Of a stretch of DNA of 64,000 nt, positions 56,656 through 64,000 are shown in pieces. The notes under the pieces were generated by a model. That model was not told where the DNA came from. It did no database searches and worked only from the letters and a program-made list of their open reading frames with translations. Within the stretch, counting starts at the first letter, position 1, and each line of letters begins with the position of its first letter. Origin of the DNA: Candidatus Neomarinimicrobiota bacterium (GTDB lineage: Bacteria; Fidelibacterota; Marinisomatia; Marinisomatales; S15-B10); contig JAZGBI010000022.1 of the NCBI GenBank assembly GCA_036476315.1, forward strand, positions 1-64,000, given 5' to 3'. A program made the position numbers and the translations under genes.

Positions 56656-59304
56656 GTGACCGATTTTCAACAGCTTTCGAAAATCTACGATCCCGTGGAT
56701 GTGGAAAGCCGGTGGTACGGCGTCTGGATGGAGAAGAATTATTTTCACGCATCTGTCTCGGAAGAGAAGACACCCCATACCATCGTCATCCCCCCTCCCA
56801 ACATCACAGGCAGCCTCACTGTGGGGCACGTTCTGAATAACACCATCCAGGATGCTCTCATCCGCCGGGCCCGCATGAGGGGGAAGGAAGCGTGCTGGAT
56901 ACCAGGCACGGACCACGCCTCTATCGCCACCGAGACCAAACTGGTCAAGATCCTCGCAAAGGAAGGAATCGAGAAGCAGAAACTGGGTCGGGAAAACTTT
57001 CTGAAGCGGACGTGGGACTGGAAAGAGGAATACGGTTCCCTAATCACCGAACAGCTCAAGCGACTCGGATGTTCCTGTGATTGGCAGCGGGAACGATTTA
57101 CCATGGACGACAGCTATTCCCGTGCCGTCATCCATGCCTTTGTCACTCTCTACAAAAAGGGATACATCTATCGGGGAAAGAGACTTGTGAATTGGTGCCC
57201 CAAGACAGAATCGGCAATTTCAGACGAGGAGGTCATCTACAAGGAGGTCGACGGTCATCTCTGGTATTTCAAATATCCCGTGAAGAACAGCGATGAGTAC
57301 GTCACGGTCGCCACAACACGTCCCGAAACCATGCTGGGCGACACGGCGATCGCCGTCCATCCCGGGGACGACAGATTCCGGCATCTCGTGGGAAAAACGG
57401 TGATCTTACCCCTTGTGGGCCGGGAGATGCCGGTCATAGAGGACAGCTATGTGGACCCGGAATTCGGAACGGGATGCATTAAGGTGACACCCGCACACGA
57501 TCCCAATGACTTCAAAATGGGAAGAACACACAACCTCGAGATGGTCAATATTCTGGATGAAAAAGGCGCTATTAATGAAAACGCTCCGGAGGAATTCCAG
57601 GGACTGGACCGTTTCGTCGCCAGGGACCGGGTGGTAGAGAGAATGTCGGAACAGGGCCTGGTGGAAAAGGTGGAAGATTACCATACAAGCATCGGCTACT
57701 CGGACCGGGGCAACGTGCCCATCGAACCCTACCTGTCGGAACAGTGGTTCATGCGCATGTCAGAGCTGGCCAAGCCGGCAATCGATGCGGTGCGGGAAGG
57801 AAAAATCAAGTTTCATCCCCATCACTGGGTCAAGACCTACGAACACTGGATGGAGAATATTCACGATTGGTGCATAAGCCGACAGTTGTGGTGGGGCCAC
57901 CGTATCCCCGTATGGTACCACAGGCAGACGGACGAGATCTACTGCGGCGCAAACCCGCCGCAGGATTCGGAGAACTGGGATCAGGATCCAGATGTCCTAG
58001 ACACCTGGGCGAGTTCCTGGCTGTGGCCCCTGGGTGTACTCGGGTGGCCGGAAGAAACCGATGACCTTCGCTATTTTCATCCAACCGCTGATCTGGTGAC
58101 AGGAGGCGACATCATATTCTTCTGGGTGGCACGCATGATTATGGCGAGTTTCGAATTCGTGGGCGAGGTACCGTTCAGAAATGTCTATTTCAACGGCATG
58201 GTTCGCGACGTCCAGGGCCGGAAGATGAGCAAGTCTCTCGGAAATTCACCCGATCCCCTGGCCATCATCGACTCGTATGGAGCGGACGCCCTCCGGTTCG
58301 GGATCATGCTCATTGCGCCTCAAGGCCTCGATATTCTGTTCTCCGAACAGAGAATAGAGGTGGGCCGGAACTTCATGAACAAGCTCTGGAATGCTTCCCG
58401 CTTCGTGTTGATGGCCACGGAAGACGTTGAAGCGAAACCGCTGACCCAGCTGGATCAGGCGAAGCTTGATCCCGCGGACCGATGGATTCTCAGCCGCCTG
58501 AACCGGACCGTCTCTTTCGTGAACACCGCATTTTCTTCATACAGGTTTAACGAAATCGCCAAGCGGATTTACGATTTCACCTGGTCCGATTTCTGTGACT
58601 GGTATGTGGAAATAATCAAGTCGAGGCTCTACGGAGATGACGAGGAAACCAAATCGATGGCGTTGAGCGTTGCGGTTCATGTGGTTCGAAATATTCTTAA
58701 ACTTCTCCATCCTTTCGCCCCGTTCATTACCGAGGAGATCTGGCAGAAGCTCAACACCGCGGCTCCCCTTCTGGATGAAGGGACCGATCTCATCGTGTCT
58801 GCCTGGCCCTCCGAAGACGACACGCTGGTAAGCGAGGACGTTGAATCAGAATTGAAACTTCTTCAGGATGTGGTGACGGGAATCCGGACCATCCGCGCTG
58901 AAATGAATGTCCCCCCCGGGAAGAGGGCGGATCTCCTGGTGAGAAGCGACAACGGAGAATTCATGAAAACTCATGCGCAGGTGCTGCGTCACCTGGCCAA
59001 AATTGACAACCTCACGGTAGACCCCGCTCTGGACAGGCCCCCTCACTCGGCCACGGTCGTCATTGGGAACATGGAGCTTTTTGTTCCATTGAAAGGGTTG
59101 ATCGACGTTGAAAAAGAGAAAAAGCGGCTGGCCGACAAAATCGAGAACCTGGAATCGAGGCTCGACACGGTAAGGGGAAAACTTCAGAATGAAGATTTCG
59201 TCCACAAAGCACCCGATGAAATTGTTGAAAAGGAAAAAAAGAAACTGGGAGACATGTCAGATAGCCTCAAGAAACTCAAAAGAAACTACCTGGTCCTAAA
59301 ATGA
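56656..59304 (+). CDS. valS: Valine-tRNA ligase
   Basis: The 882-aa class I synthetase has PPPNITGSLTVGHVLNNTIQ (HIGH-type motif in GHVL), the CP1 editing domain with TTRPETMLGDTAIAVHP, the WCISRQLWWGHRIPVWY block, KMSKS in GRKMSKSLGNSPDP, an anticodon-binding domain and the C-terminal coiled coil (VEKEKKRLADKIENLESRLD) typical of ValRS. It starts at GTG 56656 and overlaps the next gene by 4 bp (ATGA). Confidence 0.97.
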   Translation: MTDFQQLSKIYDPVDVESRWYGVWMEKNYFHASVSEEKTPHTIVIPPPNITGSLTVGHVLNNTIQDALIRRARMRGKEACWIPGTDHASIATETKLVKILAKEGIEKQKLGRENFLKRTWDWKEEYGSLITEQLKRLGCSCDWQRERFTMDDSYSRAVIHAFVTLYKKGYIYRGKRLVNWCPKTESAISDEEVIYKEVDGHLWYFKYPVKNSDEYVTVATTRPETMLGDTAIAVHPGDDRFRHLVGKTVILPLVGREMPVIEDSYVDPEFGTGCIKVTPAHDPNDFKMGRTHNLEMVNILDEKGAINENAPEEFQGLDRFVARDRVVERMSEQGLVEKVEDYHTSIGYSDRGNVPIEPYLSEQWFMRMSELAKPAIDAVREGKIKFHPHHWVKTYEHWMENIHDWCISRQLWWGHRIPVWYHRQTDEIYCGANPPQDSENWDQDPDVLDTWASSWLWPLGVLGWPEETDDLRYFHPTADLVTGGDIIFFWVARMIMASFEFVGEVPFRNVYFNGMVRDVQGRKMSKSLGNSPDPLAIIDSYGADALRFGIMLIAPQGLDILFSEQRIEVGRNFMNKLWNASRFVLMATEDVEAKPLTQLDQAKLDPADRWILSRLNRTVSFVNTAFSSYRFNEIAKRIYDFTWSDFCDWYVEIIKSRLYGDDEETKSMALSVAVHVVRNILKLLHPFAPFITEEIWQKLNTAAPLLDEGTDLIVSAWPSEDDTLVSEDVESELKLLQDVVTGIRTIRAEMNVPPGKRADLLVRSDNGEFMKTHAQVLRHLAKIDNLTVDPALDRPPHSATVVIGNMELFVPLKGLIDVEKEKKRLADKIENLESRLDTVRGKLQNEDFVHKAPDEIVEKEKKKLGDMSDSLKKLKRNYLVLK

Positions 59305-60653
59305 AAAAGGCTCTACTACTCTTTCTGCTGGCCGCCCAGGTCTTTCCCCAATCCGGGGATGCGACGCTTACCCTGTACAAGGACGGCTTCGGATTGGTGA
59401 AACAATCGGTTGAATTCAAGGTGAAACCGGGACGAAATGCGATCCGTTATGCCAGACTGCCCGATAAAATCGAATCTCAATCTCCCTTTCTGTCATTGCC
59501 GGAGGCTGAGATCATCTATCAGAGATTCAACCACAACAGGTTTGACACGTTCGGCTTCCTGGCGAATCACCTCGGCCAGAAGGTGAAGATAAAGCCTGTC
59601 CATGGGTGGTGGTCATTCAAAGGAAAACTCCTGAATATCGAAGGGAAGTGGATGACCATAAGCAGATGGTGGTCCACACGCATCGTTAATCTCGACGAGG
59701 TGGTGAGAATCTCCATTGGGGGAAAGAAGATAATTCCCTCGGTGAGCCCGGAGTTAGTCTGGGAGGTCAGCACGAACAAGAAAGGAGACCTGGCCGGGGA
59801 TCTCATCTACATCGCCCGTGGCTTTGATTGGGATGCTGACTATCGACTGGTTGTTTCACCCGATGAAAAAGCGGGAAAGCTCTCCACCTATGCGATTGTA
59901 AAGAACGAAACAAATCTCACATTTTCCGACTCAAGGGTTGAACTGGTGGAAGGGGAACTTCGACGAATTTCAAGGAGGACGCCCTCGAGACTCCGCATGG
60001 AAAGACCGATAAGAGTGGAAGGGGTCACCGCTGTCGAGCCGATGGTCTTTGATCACGAGACTCTGGGTGACTATCACTTCTACACCCTTTCTGAGGCCCT
60101 CACCGTACCAAACAACGAGGCCATTACAGTTTCGCTCTACCCGGAAAGGCAGATAGAATTCACCCGCCTCTACCGATTCGAGAACAGGGAACGGTCATCA
60201 AGCGATGAGCCTCTCACGGTGGAACTGAGCTTTGAAAACGTTGAGAAGAACAACATGGGCCTGCCTCTCCCCGCGGGTTCCTTTCAGATCTACTACACGA
60301 CGGACGAAGGGAACATCAAGTTCGCCGGGGAAGATTTTCTTCGGCAGGTGGCGGTGGGAGAAAAAGCGAGTGTCATTGCGGGAAGGGCATTTGACGTCCT
60401 GGGAAATCGGACAGTGGTGAATTACAATCGAATGAAAAAAAGCGAGGAAGCCACAATCCAGGTGGAAATCAAGAACAGACGTAAGGATCGTATAGCCGTT
60501 CAACTTAGGGAACATATCACCGGCGACTGGGTAATTCGGGAATCCTCACACGATTACAAGAAAACAGATGCCCAAACGGTTCAGTTTGACCTTTCACTGC
60601 CTCCCGGGAGAACGGAAAGAGTGACGTATACATACCGCAAGGCGTGGGAGTAG
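59301..60653 (+). CDS. Exported DUF4139-like beta-rich protein
   Basis: The 450-aa protein has a signal peptide (MKKALLLFLLAAQVFPQSG) and starts with LTLYKDGFGLVKQSVEFKV. Its body (WEVSTNKKGDLAGDLIYIAR, GFDWDADYRLVV, LVEGELRRISRR) and C-terminus (LSFENVEKNNMGLPLPAGSF, YNRMKKSEEATIQVEIKNRR, LPPGRTERVTYTYRKAWE) match the DUF4139 family. The N-terminal DUF4140 part is not obvious. The function of the family is unknown. It is translationally coupled to valS. Confidence 0.85.
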   Translation: MKKALLLFLLAAQVFPQSGDATLTLYKDGFGLVKQSVEFKVKPGRNAIRYARLPDKIESQSPFLSLPEAEIIYQRFNHNRFDTFGFLANHLGQKVKIKPVHGWWSFKGKLLNIEGKWMTISRWWSTRIVNLDEVVRISIGGKKIIPSVSPELVWEVSTNKKGDLAGDLIYIARGFDWDADYRLVVSPDEKAGKLSTYAIVKNETNLTFSDSRVELVEGELRRISRRTPSRLRMERPIRVEGVTAVEPMVFDHETLGDYHFYTLSEALTVPNNEAITVSLYPERQIEFTRLYRFENRERSSSDEPLTVELSFENVEKNNMGLPLPAGSFQIYYTTDEGNIKFAGEDFLRQVAVGEKASVIAGRAFDVLGNRTVVNYNRMKKSEEATIQVEIKNRRKDRIAVQLREHITGDWVIRESSHDYKKTDAQTVQFDLSLPPGRTERVTYTYRKAWE

Positions 60654-60778
60654 ATTCCATTTCCCTCCCGCCTGCTAATTCCAAACTCCATCCACGATAA
60701 CTTGAGAATTGGCCGCCTCCAAAGGAGTCCCTTTGGGAAACACTCCAACAGTGTGGGCGATATATCTCCGGGAACTTG

Positions 60779-60859
60779 CCCGCCTGCCCCCTCCCGCTGC
60801 GGCGGGATCGGGAGGGGCGGGCCTGCCAGCCCTCATTCTTCAGGAGCAGGCTGGCAGGC
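60779..60859. repeat. GC-rich double hairpin upstream of recG
   Basis: Two stem-loops follow one another. The first uses CCCCTCCCG/CGGGAGGGG-like arms around 60787-60816. The second has perfect 11-bp arms GCCTGCCAGCC (60821-60831) and GGCTGGCAGGC (60849-60859). The words resemble the hairpins at 16705, 28220 and 51684. The rest of the 234-bp gap (60654-60887) is featureless. Confidence 0.7.
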
Positions 60860-60887
60860 CAGCTGATGAGAATAGCCGCCTAACGCC

Positions 60888-62978
60888 ATGGAGTCCAACC
60901 TTCATCCCCTCGATACACCAGTCCAGTACGTGAAAGGAGTAGGACCCAGGCGGTCCGAAGTTCTTGCAAAAGAGGGAATTGAGACGGTGAGCGAGCTTCT
61001 TTATCACTTTCCGCGGCGGCACCTCGACCGGACAACCGTTACGGCCATCTCTGATCTCCGGAAAAACGATGTGGCCACGGTGGTGGGCAAAGTGGAGACC
61101 TCCGGGATACGCAGGGCGCGACGGAAGTACTTTCAACTCGTCGTGAGCGACGCTTCAGGACTTCTGAACTGCGTATGGTTCAATGGTATCAAGTACGTTC
61201 AAAAAGCCTTTTCTGCAGGGGACAGGGTCGCCTTTCATGGAAAAGTGGATTTTTACAACGGCTATCAGATTGTCCATCCCGAGTATGACAAGCTGAGCGA
61301 TGAGGAGAGCGATCCCCTTCACACCGGGGCAGTCATTCCCCTCTATCCTTCCACACAGGCCCTGAAAGATGTGGGACTGGACAGCCGGGGCTTCAGACGG
61401 ATAATGAAAGGGGCGCTTCAGTTTCTCGAGGATACCCCTGTCGAATTCCTGCCGCAGCTTGTTACGCGGAACAGTGACCTTATTCCCCTTGCCGAAGCAC
61501 TCAAGCTTATCCATTTCGCTCCCGGTCCGGATCAACTGGGCGCAGCGGTGTTCCGGCTGAAATTTGACGAGCATTTCTTCCTTCAACTCCTAATGGCACT
61601 CAGAAAAGTTGGGCTTACCGAAGCAAAAGGGAGAGCCCTCGGAAAAATAGGACCCTACGTGAAACTTTTGTACGACCGGCTCGATTTCGAACTCACCGGA
61701 GCCCAGAAGCGGGTGCTTAAGGAAATACGAAAGGATCTTGCATCCCCTGACGTCATGAACCGGTTACTGCAGGGCGACGTGGGGTCAGGGAAAACCATCG
61801 TTGCCGTCCTCGCCTCCGCCATCGCCGTGGGCAATAACGTGCAGGTTGCCATCATGGCCCCAACGGAAGTTCTGGCGCACCAGCACTACCGGGTGTTCAG
61901 GAACTATCTCGATGGAGTCCGCATCACGACGGCCCTCCTCGTAGGCAAACAGGCTTCGAAGGAAAGAGGGAAAATCCTGAAAGGGATCGAAAATGGAAAC
62001 GTACATGTAGCTGTGGGAACTCATGCCCTGATCCAGGAAGACGTTCGCTTTCACGACCTGGGTTTTGTGATCATAGATGAACAGCAGAGGTTCGGTGTCG
62101 TTCAGAGAGGAGCACTGCTGGAAAAGGGTCTCAATCCCGATGTACTGGTCATGACGGCAACTCCCATCCCAAGGACCCTGGCGATCACGTATCACGGGGA
62201 TATGGACATATCCCTCCTGGATGAGATGCCCAGGAACCGGAAGTCCAACATCACCCGCGTGGTAACGGAAGATATGCTTCCCAAGGTCTATGACTTTATC
62301 GGCAAACAACTTGACGAAGGCCGTCAGTGCATCGTGATATTTCCCGTTATCGAAGGATCTGAGAAAAGCGATTTGAAAGCCGCTGAAGACGGATTCGAAC
62401 ACCTCTCCAAAGAAGTTTTTTCGGGGAGACCTGTGGCCCTTCTTCACGGTCGCATGAAGAAAGAAGAGAAAGATTCGACCATGGACGCGTTCGCCAACAA
62501 TGAGATCGGGATTCTCATAGCAACCACCGTGGTTGAGGTGGGGATCGATGTCCCCAACGCGACCGTCATGCTCGTCGAAAACGCCGAACGATTCGGCCTC
62601 ACTCAACTGCATCAACTCCGCGGGCGCGTTGGACGGGGAGAAAAGAAGGGCTACTGCATCTTGGTTCAGCGGACATTCACCGAAGCTTCTCGTCGAAGAA
62701 TGGAGATCATACTCAACACGAACAACGGATTTGAAATCTCTGACGAAGACCTTAAATTACGCGGCCCCGGGGAGTTTTACGGAACCAGACAGCACGGATA
62801 TCCCAGGTGGAAAATAGCGGATTTGGTGAACGACGGACCCATCATCCGCCGGGCCCGGAAAGCAGCATTTGACCTTGCCTCTGAAGACCCACAGCTCCGA
62901 AATCCAGAGCACAAAGAAATTCGAAAACGGTTCATACGGGATTATCAACCTATGCTGGACTTTGTCAACATAGGCTGA
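60888..62978 (+). CDS. recG: ATP-dependent DNA helicase RecG
   Basis: The 696-aa protein has the N-terminal wedge domain (VQYVKGVGPRRSEVLAKEGI, an OB-fold with LNCVWFN and GKVDFYNGYQIVHPEY), then an SF2 helicase core: Walker A QGDVGSGKTIVA, MAPTEVLAHQH, DEQQRFGVVQRG (DEQQ in place of the usual DEQH), MTATPIPRTLAITYHGD, and VVEVGIDVPNAT with QLRGRVGRG. It remodels stalled forks and Holliday junctions. Length is normal. The start ATG has no strong ribosome site. Confidence 0.96.
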   Translation: MESNLHPLDTPVQYVKGVGPRRSEVLAKEGIETVSELLYHFPRRHLDRTTVTAISDLRKNDVATVVGKVETSGIRRARRKYFQLVVSDASGLLNCVWFNGIKYVQKAFSAGDRVAFHGKVDFYNGYQIVHPEYDKLSDEESDPLHTGAVIPLYPSTQALKDVGLDSRGFRRIMKGALQFLEDTPVEFLPQLVTRNSDLIPLAEALKLIHFAPGPDQLGAAVFRLKFDEHFFLQLLMALRKVGLTEAKGRALGKIGPYVKLLYDRLDFELTGAQKRVLKEIRKDLASPDVMNRLLQGDVGSGKTIVAVLASAIAVGNNVQVAIMAPTEVLAHQHYRVFRNYLDGVRITTALLVGKQASKERGKILKGIENGNVHVAVGTHALIQEDVRFHDLGFVIIDEQQRFGVVQRGALLEKGLNPDVLVMTATPIPRTLAITYHGDMDISLLDEMPRNRKSNITRVVTEDMLPKVYDFIGKQLDEGRQCIVIFPVIEGSEKSDLKAAEDGFEHLSKEVFSGRPVALLHGRMKKEEKDSTMDAFANNEIGILIATTVVEVGIDVPNATVMLVENAERFGLTQLHQLRGRVGRGEKKGYCILVQRTFTEASRRRMEIILNTNNGFEISDEDLKLRGPGEFYGTRQHGYPRWKIADLVNDGPIIRRARKAAFDLASEDPQLRNPEHKEIRKRFIRDYQPMLDFVNIG

Positions 62979-63016
62979 CGTTTTGAGCCTCGTTTAATGC
63001 GTTGAACTAAGTTCCT

Positions 63017-63922
63017 GTGACTTCCATCGGCCGCTGCCCCGTCTGTGAGAAGAACAAATTCAATTTCATATTCACGGTTAAGGACTTCACCGTTTCGGGG
63101 GAATCCTTCGGAATCTCTGAATGTGAGAGCTGCGGCGTGAGGGTGACCCACCCTCTTCCCCACGAGACCCGAATGGGCAAGTACTACGAATCGGACGATT
63201 ATGTTCCCCATTCGGAAGTCCCGAGGGGCATCATTCCTCTGCTTTACGGTAACGTTCAACGACTGACACTCGTGCAGAAGCGCAACCTTGTGGAGAGAAT
63301 GGCGCACTTTTCCGGTCGTCGACTTCTCGACCTGGGATGCGGCACCGGGGCGTTCCTGAATACCATGCATCGTGCCGGCTGGGAAGTGGACGGCGTTGAG
63401 GCCCACGAACGGGCGAGAGAACTCGTTCGAAAAAGATACGGCCTGCAGGTACAGGCACCCGATCAATGGCTGAAAAGCGACAGTCCGGGGTTCGACATCG
63501 TGACTCTCTGGCATACGCTGGAGCATCTGCACGGGCTGGACAGATACCTTCAACGTATCCGCGACGGTTTGAGAAACGACGGGTTCCTGTTTGTGGCCGT
63601 ACCGAATTACCGGTCGTATGACGCGGAACACTACCAGACCCTCTGGGCGGCCTACGACGCACCCCGCCACCTGTACCACTTTGATTTCGGATCACTGGCC
63701 ACCCTCTTTCGGAAGCACCGCTTCAGATTGTTCAAAATCAGACACCTTCCCTTCGATTCCTTCTATGTTTCCATGCTGAGTGAAAAGAATGGGGACGGGA
63801 GTCTGGTTCGGGGTGTGTGGATCGGTCTCCGGTCCTACCTGCAGGCGCTGCCGGATCCGAGAAGGTCCAGTTCAATTCTTTTCATTCTCAACAAAGGAGG
63901 TGGGCCGGCGGTGGGGGCGTGA
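63017..63922 (+). CDS. Zinc-ribbon class I SAM-dependent methyltransferase
   Basis: The 301-aa protein begins at GTG with a zinc ribbon (CPVCEKNK and CESCGV). Next comes a methyltransferase domain with motif I LLDLGCGTGAFLNTM, acidic motif II GVEAHERARELV and the post-motif FDIVTLWHTLEHL. The layout matches Methyltransf_23-type enzymes often found in glycan or polyketide clusters. Substrate unknown. It is the last complete gene in the window. Confidence 0.88.
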   Translation: MTSIGRCPVCEKNKFNFIFTVKDFTVSGESFGISECESCGVRVTHPLPHETRMGKYYESDDYVPHSEVPRGIIPLLYGNVQRLTLVQKRNLVERMAHFSGRRLLDLGCGTGAFLNTMHRAGWEVDGVEAHERARELVRKRYGLQVQAPDQWLKSDSPGFDIVTLWHTLEHLHGLDRYLQRIRDGLRNDGFLFVAVPNYRSYDAEHYQTLWAAYDAPRHLYHFDFGSLATLFRKHRFRLFKIRHLPFDSFYVSMLSEKNGDGSLVRGVWIGLRSYLQALPDPRRSSSILFILNKGGGPAVGA

Positions 63923-63958
63923 GGGAAACTCTTCCCCCATCCACGGCGTTAAGTGCCT

Positions 63959-64000
63959 ATGGCAGAAAACCAGTCAGCAAAAGAAGAACCTATGTTCGTC
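63959..64000 (+). CDS. Possible start of an unidentified gene, cut by the window edge
   Basis: An ATG at 63959 opens a frame reading MAENQSAKEEPMFV to the edge. A competing frame from GTG 63919, overlapping the methyltransferase stop, is also open to the edge. Too short to identify. Confidence 0.25.
   Translation, partial: MAENQSAKEEPMFV

Noticed and set aside
55793-56773. Long minus-strand open frame of 326 codons
   Set aside because: It is antisense to the K+ channel, CNB and valS genes, all of which have strong family motifs.

Overview
The window reads as chromosomal core genome of a Gram-negative, LPS-making bacterium. It carries a full set of Kdo genes (kdsD, kdsC, kdsA, kdsB), lptB/lptC, an LpxH-like hydrolase, several lipoproteins and outer-membrane proteins, and a short primary sigma factor (278 aa, no region 1.1). 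That sigma architecture, the Ig-like 'DETPP' lipoprotein and the peptidase-propeller-barrel protein suggest the FCB assemblage, possibly a Marinimicrobiota-like lineage. This is an inference: no rRNA or other phylogenetic marker was available to test it. I found no phage, insertion sequence, CRISPR array, rRNA or tRNA.

Layout. 1-640: a decayed four-helix-bundle gene between two period-7 arrays in opposite orientation. 637-7696 (minus): an overlapping operon of a cystathionine-type PLP enzyme, sfsA, an Ig-like lipoprotein, manC, a small unknown protein and an EF-G-like GTPase. 8080-10847 (minus): cystathionine beta-synthase, a truncated GxxExxY gene, cystathionine gamma-lyase/synthase and a CMD/AhpD-like protein, together resembling reverse transsulfuration. 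11030-13453 (plus): hisC and a degenerate, truncated adenylate-forming enzyme. 13789-21429 (minus): M48 protease, Nudix, tgt, radA and a 1051-aa secreted peptidase/propeller/barrel protein. 21592-25086 (plus): lpxH-like gene and two lipoproteins. 25249-28024 (minus): a coiled-coil exported protein and argF.

28284-39473 (minus) is one tightly packed operon: kdsB-pyrG-kdsA-kdsC-kdsD-lptC-lptB-rpoN-hflK-hflC-hslV-hslU. A good sigma-54-type promoter lies upstream of kdsB, so sigma-54 may control its own gene together with Kdo synthesis, LPS transport and membrane/cytoplasmic proteolysis. 39747-45854 (minus) is a tripartite efflux operon (TolC-like, adaptor, ATPase, two FtsX-type permeases). 46193-47220: rpoD and rpsU with a clear terminator. 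47845-54149 (plus): a phosphohexomutase-family enzyme, deoC, a split ALDH16-like aldehyde dehydrogenase and an RlmD/RumA-type rRNA methyltransferase. 54962-63922 (plus): a K+ channel with RCK domains, a cyclic-nucleotide-binding protein, valS, a DUF4139-like exported protein, recG and a zinc-ribbon methyltransferase.

The most unusual content is between genes. Degenerate arrays with a strict 7-bp (sometimes 7-8-bp) period occupy five intergenic stretches at four loci. Two of them share unit sequence and an identical 28-bp hairpin in opposite orientations. GC-rich hairpins, a roughly 250-bp composite repeat present in two or three copies, and an element bounded by matched 12-bp-arm hairpins are also dispersed through the gaps. 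Several decayed or split genes (four-helix-bundle, adenylate-forming enzyme, ALDH16) are interrupted at or next to these repeats.
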